Source of the DNA: Nocardioides sediminis
GTDB taxonomy: Bacteria > Actinomycetota > Actinomycetes > Propionibacteriales > Nocardioidaceae
Assembly (NCBI RefSeq): GCF_003047295.1
Contig: NZ_PZYZ01000004.1
Coordinates: 284,922 to 348,921, forward strand
Length of the DNA: 64,000 nt
Reading direction: 5' to 3'
The notes below the pieces were generated by a model. It was given only the letters and a program-made list of their open reading frames with translations. It did not search any database and was not told where the DNA came from. Position numbers and translations under genes: made by a program. Positions 56,839-64,000 of this stretch are shown piece by piece; positions within the stretch are counted from its first letter, which is position 1; every line of letters begins with the position of its first letter.

Positions 56839-57426
56839 GTGGTGAAGAGAGCGTCGGCCGGTCGTCCCGAGGTCACCAGCCACGCCGCCATTGAGCAGGC
56901 CGCGTTCCGGCTCTTCGCCGAGCGGGGGTTCGAGGCCACGACGCTGGACGCGATCGCCCGCGAGGTGGGCGTGGGGCGCCGCACGCTCTTCCGCTACTAC
57001 CGGTCCAAGAACGACATCCCGTGGGGACAGTTCGACCGGACCCTCGAGGGGTTCCGCGAGATCCTCGCGAACACTCCGTCCGGCCTGGGCCTCTACGAGG
57101 GCATCGGCCGAGCGATCGTCGAGTTCAACAGGTTTCCCGAGGACGTGTCGCCGCCCCACGTGGATCGCATGCGACTGATCCTCGAGACTCCGGCGCTGCA
57201 GGCGCACTCCGCACTCCGGTATGCCGAGTGGCGTCGGGTGATCGCCGAGCACGCCGGAGCTCGTCTCGGTGTGGAACCGGAGGCCCTGGAGCCGCGCCTG
57301 CTCGGCCATGTCGGCCTCGCGCTGGCGATGTCGGCCTACGACACGTGGCTCGACGATCCGACGTGCTCGATCACGAGCCTGCTGGAGTCCAGCACGGCCG
57401 CGCTCTCGTCGCTGGTGCATCCGTGA
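56839..57426 (+). CDS. mftR: TetR-family mycofactocin system regulator MftR
   Basis: A 195-residue TetR-type repressor. The HTH is AIEQAAFRLFAERGFEATTL then AIAREVGVGRRTLFRYYRSK (about residues 15-55), with a WGQFDRTLEGFREILANTP segment after it that is typical of MftR. In mycobacteria MftR senses long-chain acyl-CoA and controls the mft genes. GTG 56839 is preferred because TACATT ends 7 nt upstream; ATG 56815 is the alternative and would overlap the mftA -35. It is divergent from mftA. Confidence 0.92.
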   Translation: MVKRASAGRPEVTSHAAIEQAAFRLFAERGFEATTLDAIAREVGVGRRTLFRYYRSKNDIPWGQFDRTLEGFREILANTPSGLGLYEGIGRAIVEFNRFPEDVSPPHVDRMRLILETPALQAHSALRYAEWRRVIAEHAGARLGVEPEALEPRLLGHVGLALAMSAYDTWLDDPTCSITSLLESSTAALSSLVHP

Positions 57427-57638
57427 TGCCCCTCGGCGACGAGCGAACCGGCTGATTCTGACGCTCTCGGCTGTCGGTGCGATCGCGTCAGCCCAATTGG
57501 CGGCGCATCGCCCTGAGCTCTCGGGGTTGCGGGCGCTACGGGAGGGCGGTCAGTCCCCGGCAGTCCGCACCCCACCGGGCCGGGGCAGGCGCCATCATTC
57601 GGTGAAACGTGGTTGTGGGCAATTCATACACATGATAT

Positions 57639-57656
57639 TGATGGTCCCTACCATCA
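57639..57656 (+). promoter_or_regulatory. Promoter/operator region of the ABC importer operon
   Basis: A perfect inverted repeat TGATGGT-CCCT-ACCATCA sits 15 nt before the start codon of the binding-protein gene, directly after an AT-rich stretch (CATACACATGATATT) that can serve as a -10. This would suit an operator for a dimeric regulator; it could also be a small RNA hairpin. The remaining 57427-57638 shows nothing else I can assign. Confidence 0.45.
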
Positions 57657-57671
57657 CCGAAAGGCGACCAC

Positions 57672-58733
57672 ATGCGTCGGATCACAAGTGCCACTCGAAT
57701 GCGAGCCCTCCTCAGTCTTGTCGTGGCGAGCGCGTTCGCGTTCTCCGCGTGCGCCACTGACGGCAGGGCCGGAGCCAGCAGCGATGACGGCACCGTGGTG
57801 GTCCAAGTGGCCTCAGAGTCCTTCGGCATGCTCAGCCAGCTCATGCTGTTCGCCGATGACTACCTCGAGGAGGAGGGCCTCGAGATCGAGTACCTGACTG
57901 CCAACCCCAACGCAGCCCAGGTCGCTCAGTCGGTCACGTCGTCCGCGGACATCGCGTTCCCCGGATCCACGGGCGTGCTTCCTGCCGTCGCGGCTGGCCG
58001 AGACGTCGTCTCCATCGCCACGATCACCAAGGGGCCCACGACGCAGCTCGCGGTCCGCAAGGACGCGATCGAAAAGACCGGTGTCACAGCCGACGCTCCG
58101 CTGGAGGAGCGAATCCAGGCGCTCAAGGGCCTCACGCTCGGCCTGCCCGCCGCTGGAACGGTGACGGACATCCTCGTCCGTGACCTCTTGTCGCGGAACG
58201 GGGTCACGCCGGAGAAGGATGTGACGATCCGACCGATCGCCGACGTCACAGCGCTGCTCACTGCGATGCGTGAAGGCGCTGTGGACGCGATCGCCTTCTC
58301 GCCACCCACGTCCGTCCAGGGGGTCCAGGAGGGTTATGCGGAGATCTGGGCCTCGCTCGGCAGCGGTGAGATCCCTGAGTTCGAGCCGATGCACTTCGTC
58401 GACGTCGTGACATCACAGGCCTTCATCGACCAGCGAGGTGAGGACGTGGAGAAGTTCCTCCGCGCCCTCAATGCCGCCTCCGAGGCACTGAGCGAGGACC
58501 CGGACGCCGCTGCGCAGGTCATCAAGGATCGTTGGCTGCCCGACCTCGACCAGGCCGTGTTCGACCTGAGCTTCGAGTACTCACTGCCGTCGTCGCAGCG
58601 CGGCCTGGTGCCGACCGAGGAGGGCTTCGAGATCCTGCTCCAGACGGTCAACGCGACCTCGGACGAGGAGATCGACCTGAGCTTCGAGGACGTCTACAAC
58701 ACCGAGCTGATCTCCAAGATCGCCGAGGAGTGA
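57672..58733 (+). CDS. ABC transporter substrate-binding lipoprotein (NMT1/SsuA-like)
   Basis: A 353-residue lipoprotein. The signal ends in the lipobox FSAC (about residues 24-27), and the mature part is a type-II periplasmic-binding fold of the NMT1/nitrate-sulfonate-taurine group: VQVASESFGMLSQLMLFADDYLEEEGLEIEYL, then SADIAFPGSTGVLPAVAAGRDV and GLPAAGTVTDILVRDLL. This group binds small anionic or aromatic compounds; the ligand here is not readable. ATG 57672 has GAAAGG upstream. It is followed by its ATPase (3 nt) and permease. Confidence 0.88.
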   Translation: MRRITSATRMRALLSLVVASAFAFSACATDGRAGASSDDGTVVVQVASESFGMLSQLMLFADDYLEEEGLEIEYLTANPNAAQVAQSVTSSADIAFPGSTGVLPAVAAGRDVVSIATITKGPTTQLAVRKDAIEKTGVTADAPLEERIQALKGLTLGLPAAGTVTDILVRDLLSRNGVTPEKDVTIRPIADVTALLTAMREGAVDAIAFSPPTSVQGVQEGYAEIWASLGSGEIPEFEPMHFVDVVTSQAFIDQRGEDVEKFLRALNAASEALSEDPDAAAQVIKDRWLPDLDQAVFDLSFEYSLPSSQRGLVPTEEGFEILLQTVNATSDEEIDLSFEDVYNTELISKIAEE

Positions 58734-58736
58734 GCG

Positions 58737-59552
58737 ATGAGCGCCCCTGTGGTCACGCCTCCCGACTCGGTCGTCCGCACCGGAGGAGCAGTCTCCTTCC
58801 AAGGAGTGAGCAAGGTCTTCATGGACCCGGCGAAGAGCTCGCACTTCGTGGCGGTTCGTGACATCGACCTCGAGATACCCCGGGGGCGCTTCGTCAGCGT
58901 TGTCGGGCCGAGTGGATGCGGCAAGAGCACGCTGCTCAACATGACTGCTGGCCTGTTTGCGCCCACCACTGGGCAGGTGCTCTACAACGGCACGAAAGTT
59001 GGCACCACCGTCAACACCGAGGTCGGTTACATCACCCAGGCCGACAACCTGCTTCCCTGGCGCACCTTGCGAGGCAACGTGCTCCTTGCGCTCGAGATCC
59101 GCGGCGTGCCCAAGAAGGAGCGCGAGGACCGAGCGCGGGACGCGATCGCACGGGTGGGACTGACCGGGTTCGAGGACCGCTTCCCGTCCCAGCTGTCGGG
59201 CGGCATGCGCAAACGCGCGGGCCTGGCGCGCACGTTGGTGTACGAACCCGAGACCCTGCTGATGGACGAGCCGTTCGGTGCCCTCGACGCCATGATGCGC
59301 GCCACGATGCAGGCTGACCTGCTCCACCTGTGGGAGCGGGACCAGCGCACGGTCATCTTCGTCACCCACGACCTGGAGGAGGCCATCCTCCTCGCCGACC
59401 AGGTGGTCGTGTTCGGTACCAAGCCTGGCCGCATCATCCACACCGAGGACGTGGAGTTCGAGCGTCCGCGCGACCTGCACGAGATCCGTCGTACGCCGGA
59501 GTTCACCGCTGTGTGGGAACGACTCTGGCGACTCATCGAGGGGGAGATGTGA
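58737..59552 (+). CDS. ABC transporter ATP-binding protein (SsuB/TauB-like)
   Basis: A 271-residue ATPase. Walker A is VGPSGCGKSTLLNMTAG, the Q-loop is ITQADNLLPWRTL, the signature is LSGGMRKRAGLARTLV (with GGMRKR as in nitrate/taurine-type importers), Walker B is TLLMDEPFGALD and the H-loop is IFVTHDLEEAI. It forms a homodimer driving the downstream permease. Its stop overlaps an alternative GTG of the permease. Confidence 0.95.
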   Translation: MSAPVVTPPDSVVRTGGAVSFQGVSKVFMDPAKSSHFVAVRDIDLEIPRGRFVSVVGPSGCGKSTLLNMTAGLFAPTTGQVLYNGTKVGTTVNTEVGYITQADNLLPWRTLRGNVLLALEIRGVPKKEREDRARDAIARVGLTGFEDRFPSQLSGGMRKRAGLARTLVYEPETLLMDEPFGALDAMMRATMQADLLHLWERDQRTVIFVTHDLEEAILLADQVVVFGTKPGRIIHTEDVEFERPRDLHEIRRTPEFTAVWERLWRLIEGEM

Positions 59553-59575
59553 CCCCGCCGCCCGGAGCCCAGCCG

Positions 59576-60481
59576 ATGACCGAGCCCACCACGACGTCAG
59601 AGTCACGTGCCGCTTCTCAGAGTCCGCCGTCGCCGGCGTCGAAGATCGAGCACTCCACGCCTGAGATCGACCGGGCGATCGCCGCGATGGGCGGTCTGGG
59701 CTGGCGCCGCTACAAGGTCCAGATGACTCGGACAGTCGTCATCATCGGACTGCTCCTGGCCTGGCAGGTGTTCTCCGGTCGGCCGGGGGACCGGTTCGTG
59801 CTCGTGGACGAGTTCTACGTCAGCGAACCGACGGCCATGGTGGAAGCCATCGTCGCGTGGTGGGAGCAGGACCTGCTCGTCTCGAGCATTCTCGTCACCC
59901 TGCAGGTCACGCTGCTCGGGTTCGCCGTCGGTGCGCTGCTCGGCATGATCACCGGCTTCCTGTTCGGCACCGTCGAGTTCCTCGGCCGAGTGATGTCGCC
60001 GATCATGGCCGCGCTCTACGCCATCCCGCGACTCGCACTCATCCCGTTGTTCCTGCTGTGGTTCGGCCTGGGCATCGGCTCGAAGCTGGCACTCGTCATC
60101 ACCGTGATCTTCTTCCTCGTCTACTACAACACCCACAGCGGCGTGAAGGACGTGGACCAGGAGCTCGTCGACGTGCTGAAGGTGATGCAGGCGAGCCGTT
60201 GGGACGTCTTGCGCAAGGTCACGATCCCATCAGCGATGACGTGGATCATCGCGGGGCTGCACATCTCGGTCCCCTACGCGCTGGTGGGCGCCGTCACCGG
60301 CGAGATGATCGCCTCGAACCGTGGCATGGGCTACCTGATCATCCGGGCGTCGAGCCAGTTCAACACGGCTGGGGTCTTCGGCGGCATCCTGGTCCTGATG
60401 ATCCTCGCGCTGGGGTTGGCGGGGGTGGTCAGCCTCTTGGAGCGACGGCTGCTTCGCTGGAAGGTGAAGAACCGCGAGTGA
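59576..60481 (+). CDS. ABC transporter permease (SsuC/TauC-like)
   Basis: A 301-residue BPD_transp_1 permease with a ~50-residue cytoplasmic N tail, about six hydrophobic segments and the coupling-helix motif (EAA loop) in VDVLKVMQASRWDVLRKVTIPSAMTWIIAG. ATG 59576 has CGGAG 8 nt upstream; GTG 59549, overlapping the ATPase stop, is also possible and adds nine residues. It completes an importer for the ligand of the adjacent binding protein. Confidence 0.93.
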   Translation: MTEPTTTSESRAASQSPPSPASKIEHSTPEIDRAIAAMGGLGWRRYKVQMTRTVVIIGLLLAWQVFSGRPGDRFVLVDEFYVSEPTAMVEAIVAWWEQDLLVSSILVTLQVTLLGFAVGALLGMITGFLFGTVEFLGRVMSPIMAALYAIPRLALIPLFLLWFGLGIGSKLALVITVIFFLVYYNTHSGVKDVDQELVDVLKVMQASRWDVLRKVTIPSAMTWIIAGLHISVPYALVGAVTGEMIASNRGMGYLIIRASSQFNTAGVFGGILVLMILALGLAGVVSLLERRLLRWKVKNRE

Positions 60482-60488
60482 CCGCGCT

Positions 60489-61970
60489 GTGACCGAGCGT
60501 TGCGCCACGGTGGAGTCGCGCGAGCCGCGGCAAGAGGCACGTGGGGTGGTGCCAACCCTGGTGCTCGTCACCATGGTCACCGCGATGGTGAGCAGCCTCG
60601 GCGCCCCCCTCGTGCCCCAGATCGCGGAGGACCGAGGAGTGTCGATCGGCACTGCACAGCTCTCGTTGACCGCCGCGCTGGTCGTCGGCGCGATCGCCTC
60701 GCCACTGCTCGGACGATGGGGAGCAGACCGGCGCCGGCGCAGCGTCCTGCTCGCGGGGCTGGCGTTGGTGTGCACCGGCTGCCTGGTCGCGGCCCTACCT
60801 CTCGGCTTCGGACCGCTGCTGGCTGGTCGTTCACTGCAGGGCATCGGCCTGGCGCTCAATCCCCTCGCCTTCTCTGCTGTGCGTGCCCTTGTGTCCGAGG
60901 ACCGGGCCCCGCGGGTGATCGCCGGCCTCGCTGCGGTCACAGTCGCCGGAGGCGGCATGGGCTACCTGCTCACCGGCCTCGTCGGACGCTTCGGCGGGCT
61001 CTCCGCGTGCTTCTACGTGGGCCTCGCGCTGGCCCTCGTGACGGCGATCCTGGTGGCGGTGGTGCTGCCGCGCGATCACCGTGGGGCCGGGATGGCCCAC
61101 GCGGACCACGAGTTGGTCGACTGGTGGGGGGCCTTCGTCCTGGCTGTCGGCACGGCGCTGGTCCTGCTGGCGCTGTCGATGGGTAGCTCCTGGGGCTGGG
61201 GGTCGTGGACGACGTGCTGCTGCGCATCGGTGGGAGCGATCGCACTGACGCTCTGGGTGCGGCGCTCGTTCCGAGTGCCGAACCCACTTGTGGACCTGCG
61301 GCTGGCTCGCTCCGAGGGACCTCTCGGCGCCCACCTGTCGGCCTTCACCGTCGGAACGGGCATGTACGTCCTCGTCACGACGATGATGATCGTGGTCCAG
61401 GCGCCGACCGACACCGAGTACGGCCTCGGCGCCTCGGTCGCGGTCGCGGGGGCGATGTTCACCTCCTATGCCATGGCGAGCATCCTCGGCAGCCAGCTCG
61501 TCCTGTGGCTCGCCGAGCGAATGCCGCCCGACGGTGTGCTGGCAGTGGGTTGCGTGATGCTGGTTGCCGGGGCGGTGAGCATCGGCGCGTTCCACGACCG
61601 CGTGTGGCAGGTCGCGATCTCGATGGCGATCGTCGGGTTGGGCGGCGGATGCACCTTCTCGGCGATGCCCGGGATCATCGTTCGCGCTGTGCCTCAGGAG
61701 GAGACGAGCAGCTCGATCGCTTTCAACCTCGTGCTGCGATACCTCGGCTTCGCGACCGGCAGTGCACTGGCCACGGCGATCCTGGAGACGGTCTCGTCCG
61801 CCGGGACGATCACGAGTGTCGGGGTGCGCGCCGCCTTTGGAGCAGCCGCGTCCATATGGGTAGGTGCTGCCCTGATCACCCTCGTGCTGGTACGGCGCGC
61901 AGCGGGGAACAAGGCGTCGCGGCCCGCAGTGGTTGGGGAGGGACAGGCGGGGCAGAACCTCGGATTATGA
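60489..61970 (+). CDS. Major facilitator superfamily transporter (DHA2-like)
   Basis: A 493-residue MFS protein with about 14 hydrophobic segments. The TM2-3 loop motif A is LLGRWGADRRRRSVLLAG, and motif C-like glycines follow in AAVTVAGGGMGYLLTGLVG. It is similar to drug:H+ antiporters but could equally export a metabolite. It is 7 nt downstream of the permease gene, in the same direction, so it probably belongs to the same operon. The start is GTG 60489. Confidence 0.88.
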   Translation: MTERCATVESREPRQEARGVVPTLVLVTMVTAMVSSLGAPLVPQIAEDRGVSIGTAQLSLTAALVVGAIASPLLGRWGADRRRRSVLLAGLALVCTGCLVAALPLGFGPLLAGRSLQGIGLALNPLAFSAVRALVSEDRAPRVIAGLAAVTVAGGGMGYLLTGLVGRFGGLSACFYVGLALALVTAILVAVVLPRDHRGAGMAHADHELVDWWGAFVLAVGTALVLLALSMGSSWGWGSWTTCCCASVGAIALTLWVRRSFRVPNPLVDLRLARSEGPLGAHLSAFTVGTGMYVLVTTMMIVVQAPTDTEYGLGASVAVAGAMFTSYAMASILGSQLVLWLAERMPPDGVLAVGCVMLVAGAVSIGAFHDRVWQVAISMAIVGLGGGCTFSAMPGIIVRAVPQEETSSSIAFNLVLRYLGFATGSALATAILETVSSAGTITSVGVRAAFGAAASIWVGAALITLVLVRRAAGNKASRPAVVGEGQAGQNLGL

Positions 61971-62055
61971 CGACCACGCATGGAACAGCGAAACATCCGA
62001 CGGGCGCACGACCCGTGCCAGAAGCCCGATGGCATCGAACCCAGACGGAGGACTT

Positions 62056-63750
62056 GTGACCGAAGTGATGAGCGTCCCGAACGGCCCTGCCCATGATGCT
62101 GCCTGGGGAGAGGGTTGGGACCACGTCAGCGACGTGGTCGTCGTCGGTTCCGGCGTTGCGGCGCTGTCGGCCGCCATCGCTGCCGCCAAGCGTGGTTCGG
62201 ACGTCGTGGTCCTCGAGCGGTCGCACAGCCTGGGCGGCACCACCGCCAAGTCGAGCGCCACGATGTGGATCCCCAACAACCCGCTGATGCGCGCGCACGG
62301 TCTCGCCGACGAGCGAGAGGCGGCACTGCGGTTCATGGCAAAGGTCGCCTACCCGGCCGACTACTACGCGGATCACCCGACGCTGGGTCTCCCGGAGAGG
62401 AAGTTCGATCTTCTCGCCGCGTTCTACGACCACGGTTCGGAGGCGTTCCAAGAGCTCGCTGATCTCGATGCGATCCCCTACGACCCCGATGCTATGCCGG
62501 GGTTCCCGGACTACCACGCGGACTTCGTGGAGGACGACGCGCCGGTCGGCCGGTCAATCAGGATGTGGCTTCCGCCTGACTACCGCTTTGGTGAGCACTC
62601 CACCGGTGGCCAGCGACTCATCGAAGCGATGCGACGGGTCGCAGAGAGCTTCGGGGTGACGGTGCGTACGCAGGCGCGCGTCGTCCACCTGGTCCGTGAC
62701 GATGACGGCCGGGTCGTCGGCGTCGAGGCTCGGGTGCGCACCACGACCCAGCTCATCGGCGCTCGTCAGGCGGTCGTGTTCGGGTCCGGGGGCTTCTTGC
62801 ACAACCCGGACATGGCATCGACGTTCCTGCGTGGTCCGGTGTTCGGTGGTGCGGCGGCCGAGGAGGCCACCGGCGACTTCGTGAACATCGGCCTCGAGGT
62901 CGGGGCCCAGATGGGCAACATGACCTTCGCATGGTGGGACCAAGTGGTTCTGGAGGCGGCCCTGCGCACCAGGTCCACGCTGCGCGACGCGGTCTACCTG
63001 TTCGGCGACTCGATGATGATCGTCAACCGACACGGCCGCCGTGTCATGAACGAAAAGATGCCGTACAACGAGCGGGGCCAGGTGCACTTCCACTGGAATC
63101 CTGACCGCCGCGAGTACTCGAACCTGCTGCTGTTCCTCGTGTTCGACGAGGCCACAGCCCGCGACTCCCGCCCATCCCGCCATCGCTACCCCCTGCCGCT
63201 GTCAGCCGACAGCGAGCACGATGTCCTCACGGCCTCGACGCTTCCCGAGCTCGGGACCGCGATCCGCACGCGATTGCGCGAGCTCGCGCCCGAGATCGCG
63301 GGCTTCACCCTCGCTGACGACTTCGAGGACGGGCTCATCGCTCAGGTGGCGCGGTTCGACGACCAGGCACGGGTGGGCGTCGACGAGGACCACCGTCGCG
63401 GTGAGACGCCGATCGAGGTTGCGTGGGCCTCCGAGCCCCGCGAGCCGGGTCAGGCGAACCCTACGATGTACCCGTTCGCCGACCAGGGCCCCTATCACTG
63501 CATCATCCTCGCCGGCGGCGCACTGGACACCAAGGGCGGCCCTGTCGCCGATCGACATGGCCGAATCCACGCGAGCGACGGGTCCCCGATCCCGGGTCTC
63601 TACGGAGCCGGCAACTGTGTGGCTTCGCCCACGGGCCAGGGCTACTACGGCCCGGGCGGCACGGTCGGGCCTGCCTTGGTCTTCGGTTGGCTCGCCGGAA
63701 GGCATGCCAGCACGCTGGAGAGGCACGCTCCGAGGTTCGCCGACTTCTGA
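62056..63750 (+). CDS. FAD-dependent dehydrogenase, 3-ketosteroid delta-1-dehydrogenase-like
   Basis: A 564-residue FAD-binding_2 (fumarate reductase/KstD) flavoprotein. The dinucleotide motif is VVVVGSGVAALSAAIAAAKRG followed by VVLERSHSLGGTTAKSSATMWIP, which marks the KstD branch. The end has PIPGLYGAGNCVASPTGQGYYGPGGTVGPALVFGWLAG, the FAD-binding C signature. The substrate could be a cyclic ketone, steroid-like or other; no other steroid genes are visible. GTG 62056 has GGAGG upstream; ATG 62029 and 62068 are alternatives. It follows the MFS gene by 85 nt and probably ends the operon. Confidence 0.88.
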   Translation: MTEVMSVPNGPAHDAAWGEGWDHVSDVVVVGSGVAALSAAIAAAKRGSDVVVLERSHSLGGTTAKSSATMWIPNNPLMRAHGLADEREAALRFMAKVAYPADYYADHPTLGLPERKFDLLAAFYDHGSEAFQELADLDAIPYDPDAMPGFPDYHADFVEDDAPVGRSIRMWLPPDYRFGEHSTGGQRLIEAMRRVAESFGVTVRTQARVVHLVRDDDGRVVGVEARVRTTTQLIGARQAVVFGSGGFLHNPDMASTFLRGPVFGGAAAEEATGDFVNIGLEVGAQMGNMTFAWWDQVVLEAALRTRSTLRDAVYLFGDSMMIVNRHGRRVMNEKMPYNERGQVHFHWNPDRREYSNLLLFLVFDEATARDSRPSRHRYPLPLSADSEHDVLTASTLPELGTAIRTRLRELAPEIAGFTLADDFEDGLIAQVARFDDQARVGVDEDHRRGETPIEVAWASEPREPGQANPTMYPFADQGPYHCIILAGGALDTKGGPVADRHGRIHASDGSPIPGLYGAGNCVASPTGQGYYGPGGTVGPALVFGWLAGRHASTLERHAPRFADF

Positions 63751-63760
63751 CGGCGCGCCA

Positions 63761-63791
63761 GACGATCCCCTGAGAGGCTCAGAGGATCGTC
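63761..63791. terminator. Bidirectional hairpin between the flavoprotein gene and korB
   Basis: A 13-bp stem with one mismatch (63761-63774 with 63778-63791) and a 3-nt loop starts 10 nt past the flavoprotein stop and overlaps the korB stop on the other strand. It can end transcripts from both sides. Confidence 0.75.
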
Positions 63792-64000
63792 CAGGTGTCA
63801 CCGCCGCCGATCAGACCCGCCAGCCGGATGGCGTGGTCGGCGGCGTCGCCACTTCCGGCCTCGTCGCTGGCGTGGGTTATCTGGGCGCGGGCCTGGTCGT
63901 CGTAGGTCGGTCGCTCGACCTGGCGGAAGATGCCGATGGGGGACTGGTTGAGGTAGCCGGCGTCGGTGAGCCGGCTGATCGCGAACGCGGTCGAGGGGTC
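63779..64000 (-). CDS. korB: 2-oxoacid:ferredoxin oxidoreductase subunit beta, C-terminal part
   Basis: The last 73 codons of a gene entering from the right edge. The sequence contains AFAISRLTDAGYLNQSPIGIF followed by RQVERPTYDDQARAQI, the C-terminal signature of KorB (2-oxoglutarate:ferredoxin oxidoreductase, beta/thiamine-binding subunit) in actinobacteria. KorA should lie next to it outside the window. The enzyme links the TCA cycle to ferredoxin. The stop TGA is at 63779-63781. Confidence 0.85.
   Translation of the reverse strand, partial: DPSTAFAISRLTDAGYLNQSPIGIFRQVERPTYDDQARAQITHASDEAGSGDAADHAIRLAGLIGGGDTWTIL

Overview
This is chromosomal DNA from a high-GC actinobacterium, most likely a member of the Nocardioidaceae (Nocardioides-like). 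I infer this from the strong G/C third-position bias, the many GTG starts, the mycofactocin cluster, a mycothiol-type metal-binding protein, a Crp of actinobacterial length and a topoisomerase I with a lysine-rich tail. Gene order over roughly 0.4-42 kb follows, from memory, the conserved block of Mycobacterium tuberculosis around Rv3644c-Rv3677c: MBL hydrolase, crp, nth, TlpA-like thioredoxin, CoA-type NUDIX, marP, acs, a HAD phosphatase, ssd/tad pilus genes, a DEAD-box helicase, topA and a DNA polymerase III delta-prime gene.

Layout. 0-9 kb: NUDIX (partial), MBL hydrolase, class V aminotransferase, crp divergent from the operon nth-tlpA-NUDIX-marP, a small membrane protein, and nhaA. 9-20 kb: acetate metabolism (acs, a DUF485-actP operon preceded by a near-consensus CRP site), flotillin plus NfeD, and a LytS/LytTR two-component system in one operon with a small membrane protein and a second sodium/solute symporter, then a methyltransferase. 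20-30 kb: a degenerate Fic-like protein, a HAD phosphatase, the Ssd/TadA/TadB/TadC/Flp/TadE/TadG-type pilus locus, and an MrfA-like helicase. 30-45.6 kb: BldG-like anti-anti-sigma factor, proton-pumping pyrophosphatase, phosphoesterase, methyltransferases, topA, a tandem GNAT protein, tmk-holB-hydrolase, and a CDGSH / iron-containing redox enzyme pair.

45.6-50.9 kb is an accessory islet at a tRNA-Thr(CGT) gene. An integrase whose 3' end lies inside the tRNA, an excisionase-like protein, a frameshifted selO, a zinc-ribbon protein and an IS110-type transposase remnant sit in gene-poor DNA.

50.9-57.4 kb is a complete mycofactocin (peptide-derived redox cofactor) cluster: mftA-B-C-D-E, an SDR and mftF on the minus strand, with the TetR-type mftR divergent. 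Immediately after it, on the plus strand, come a three-gene ABC importer, an MFS transporter and an FAD-dependent KstD-like dehydrogenase, then the 3' end of a 2-oxoacid:ferredoxin oxidoreductase beta subunit. I infer that this neighbourhood takes up and oxidises an unidentified compound in a mycofactocin-linked way; this is the best candidate for an undescribed system here.

Two sequence-level themes recur. About ten genes have a TAnnnT-like -10 element 6-8 nt before the start codon, as expected for leaderless mRNAs. Many convergent intergenic gaps hold long, often perfect inverted repeats, some of which share arm sequences.
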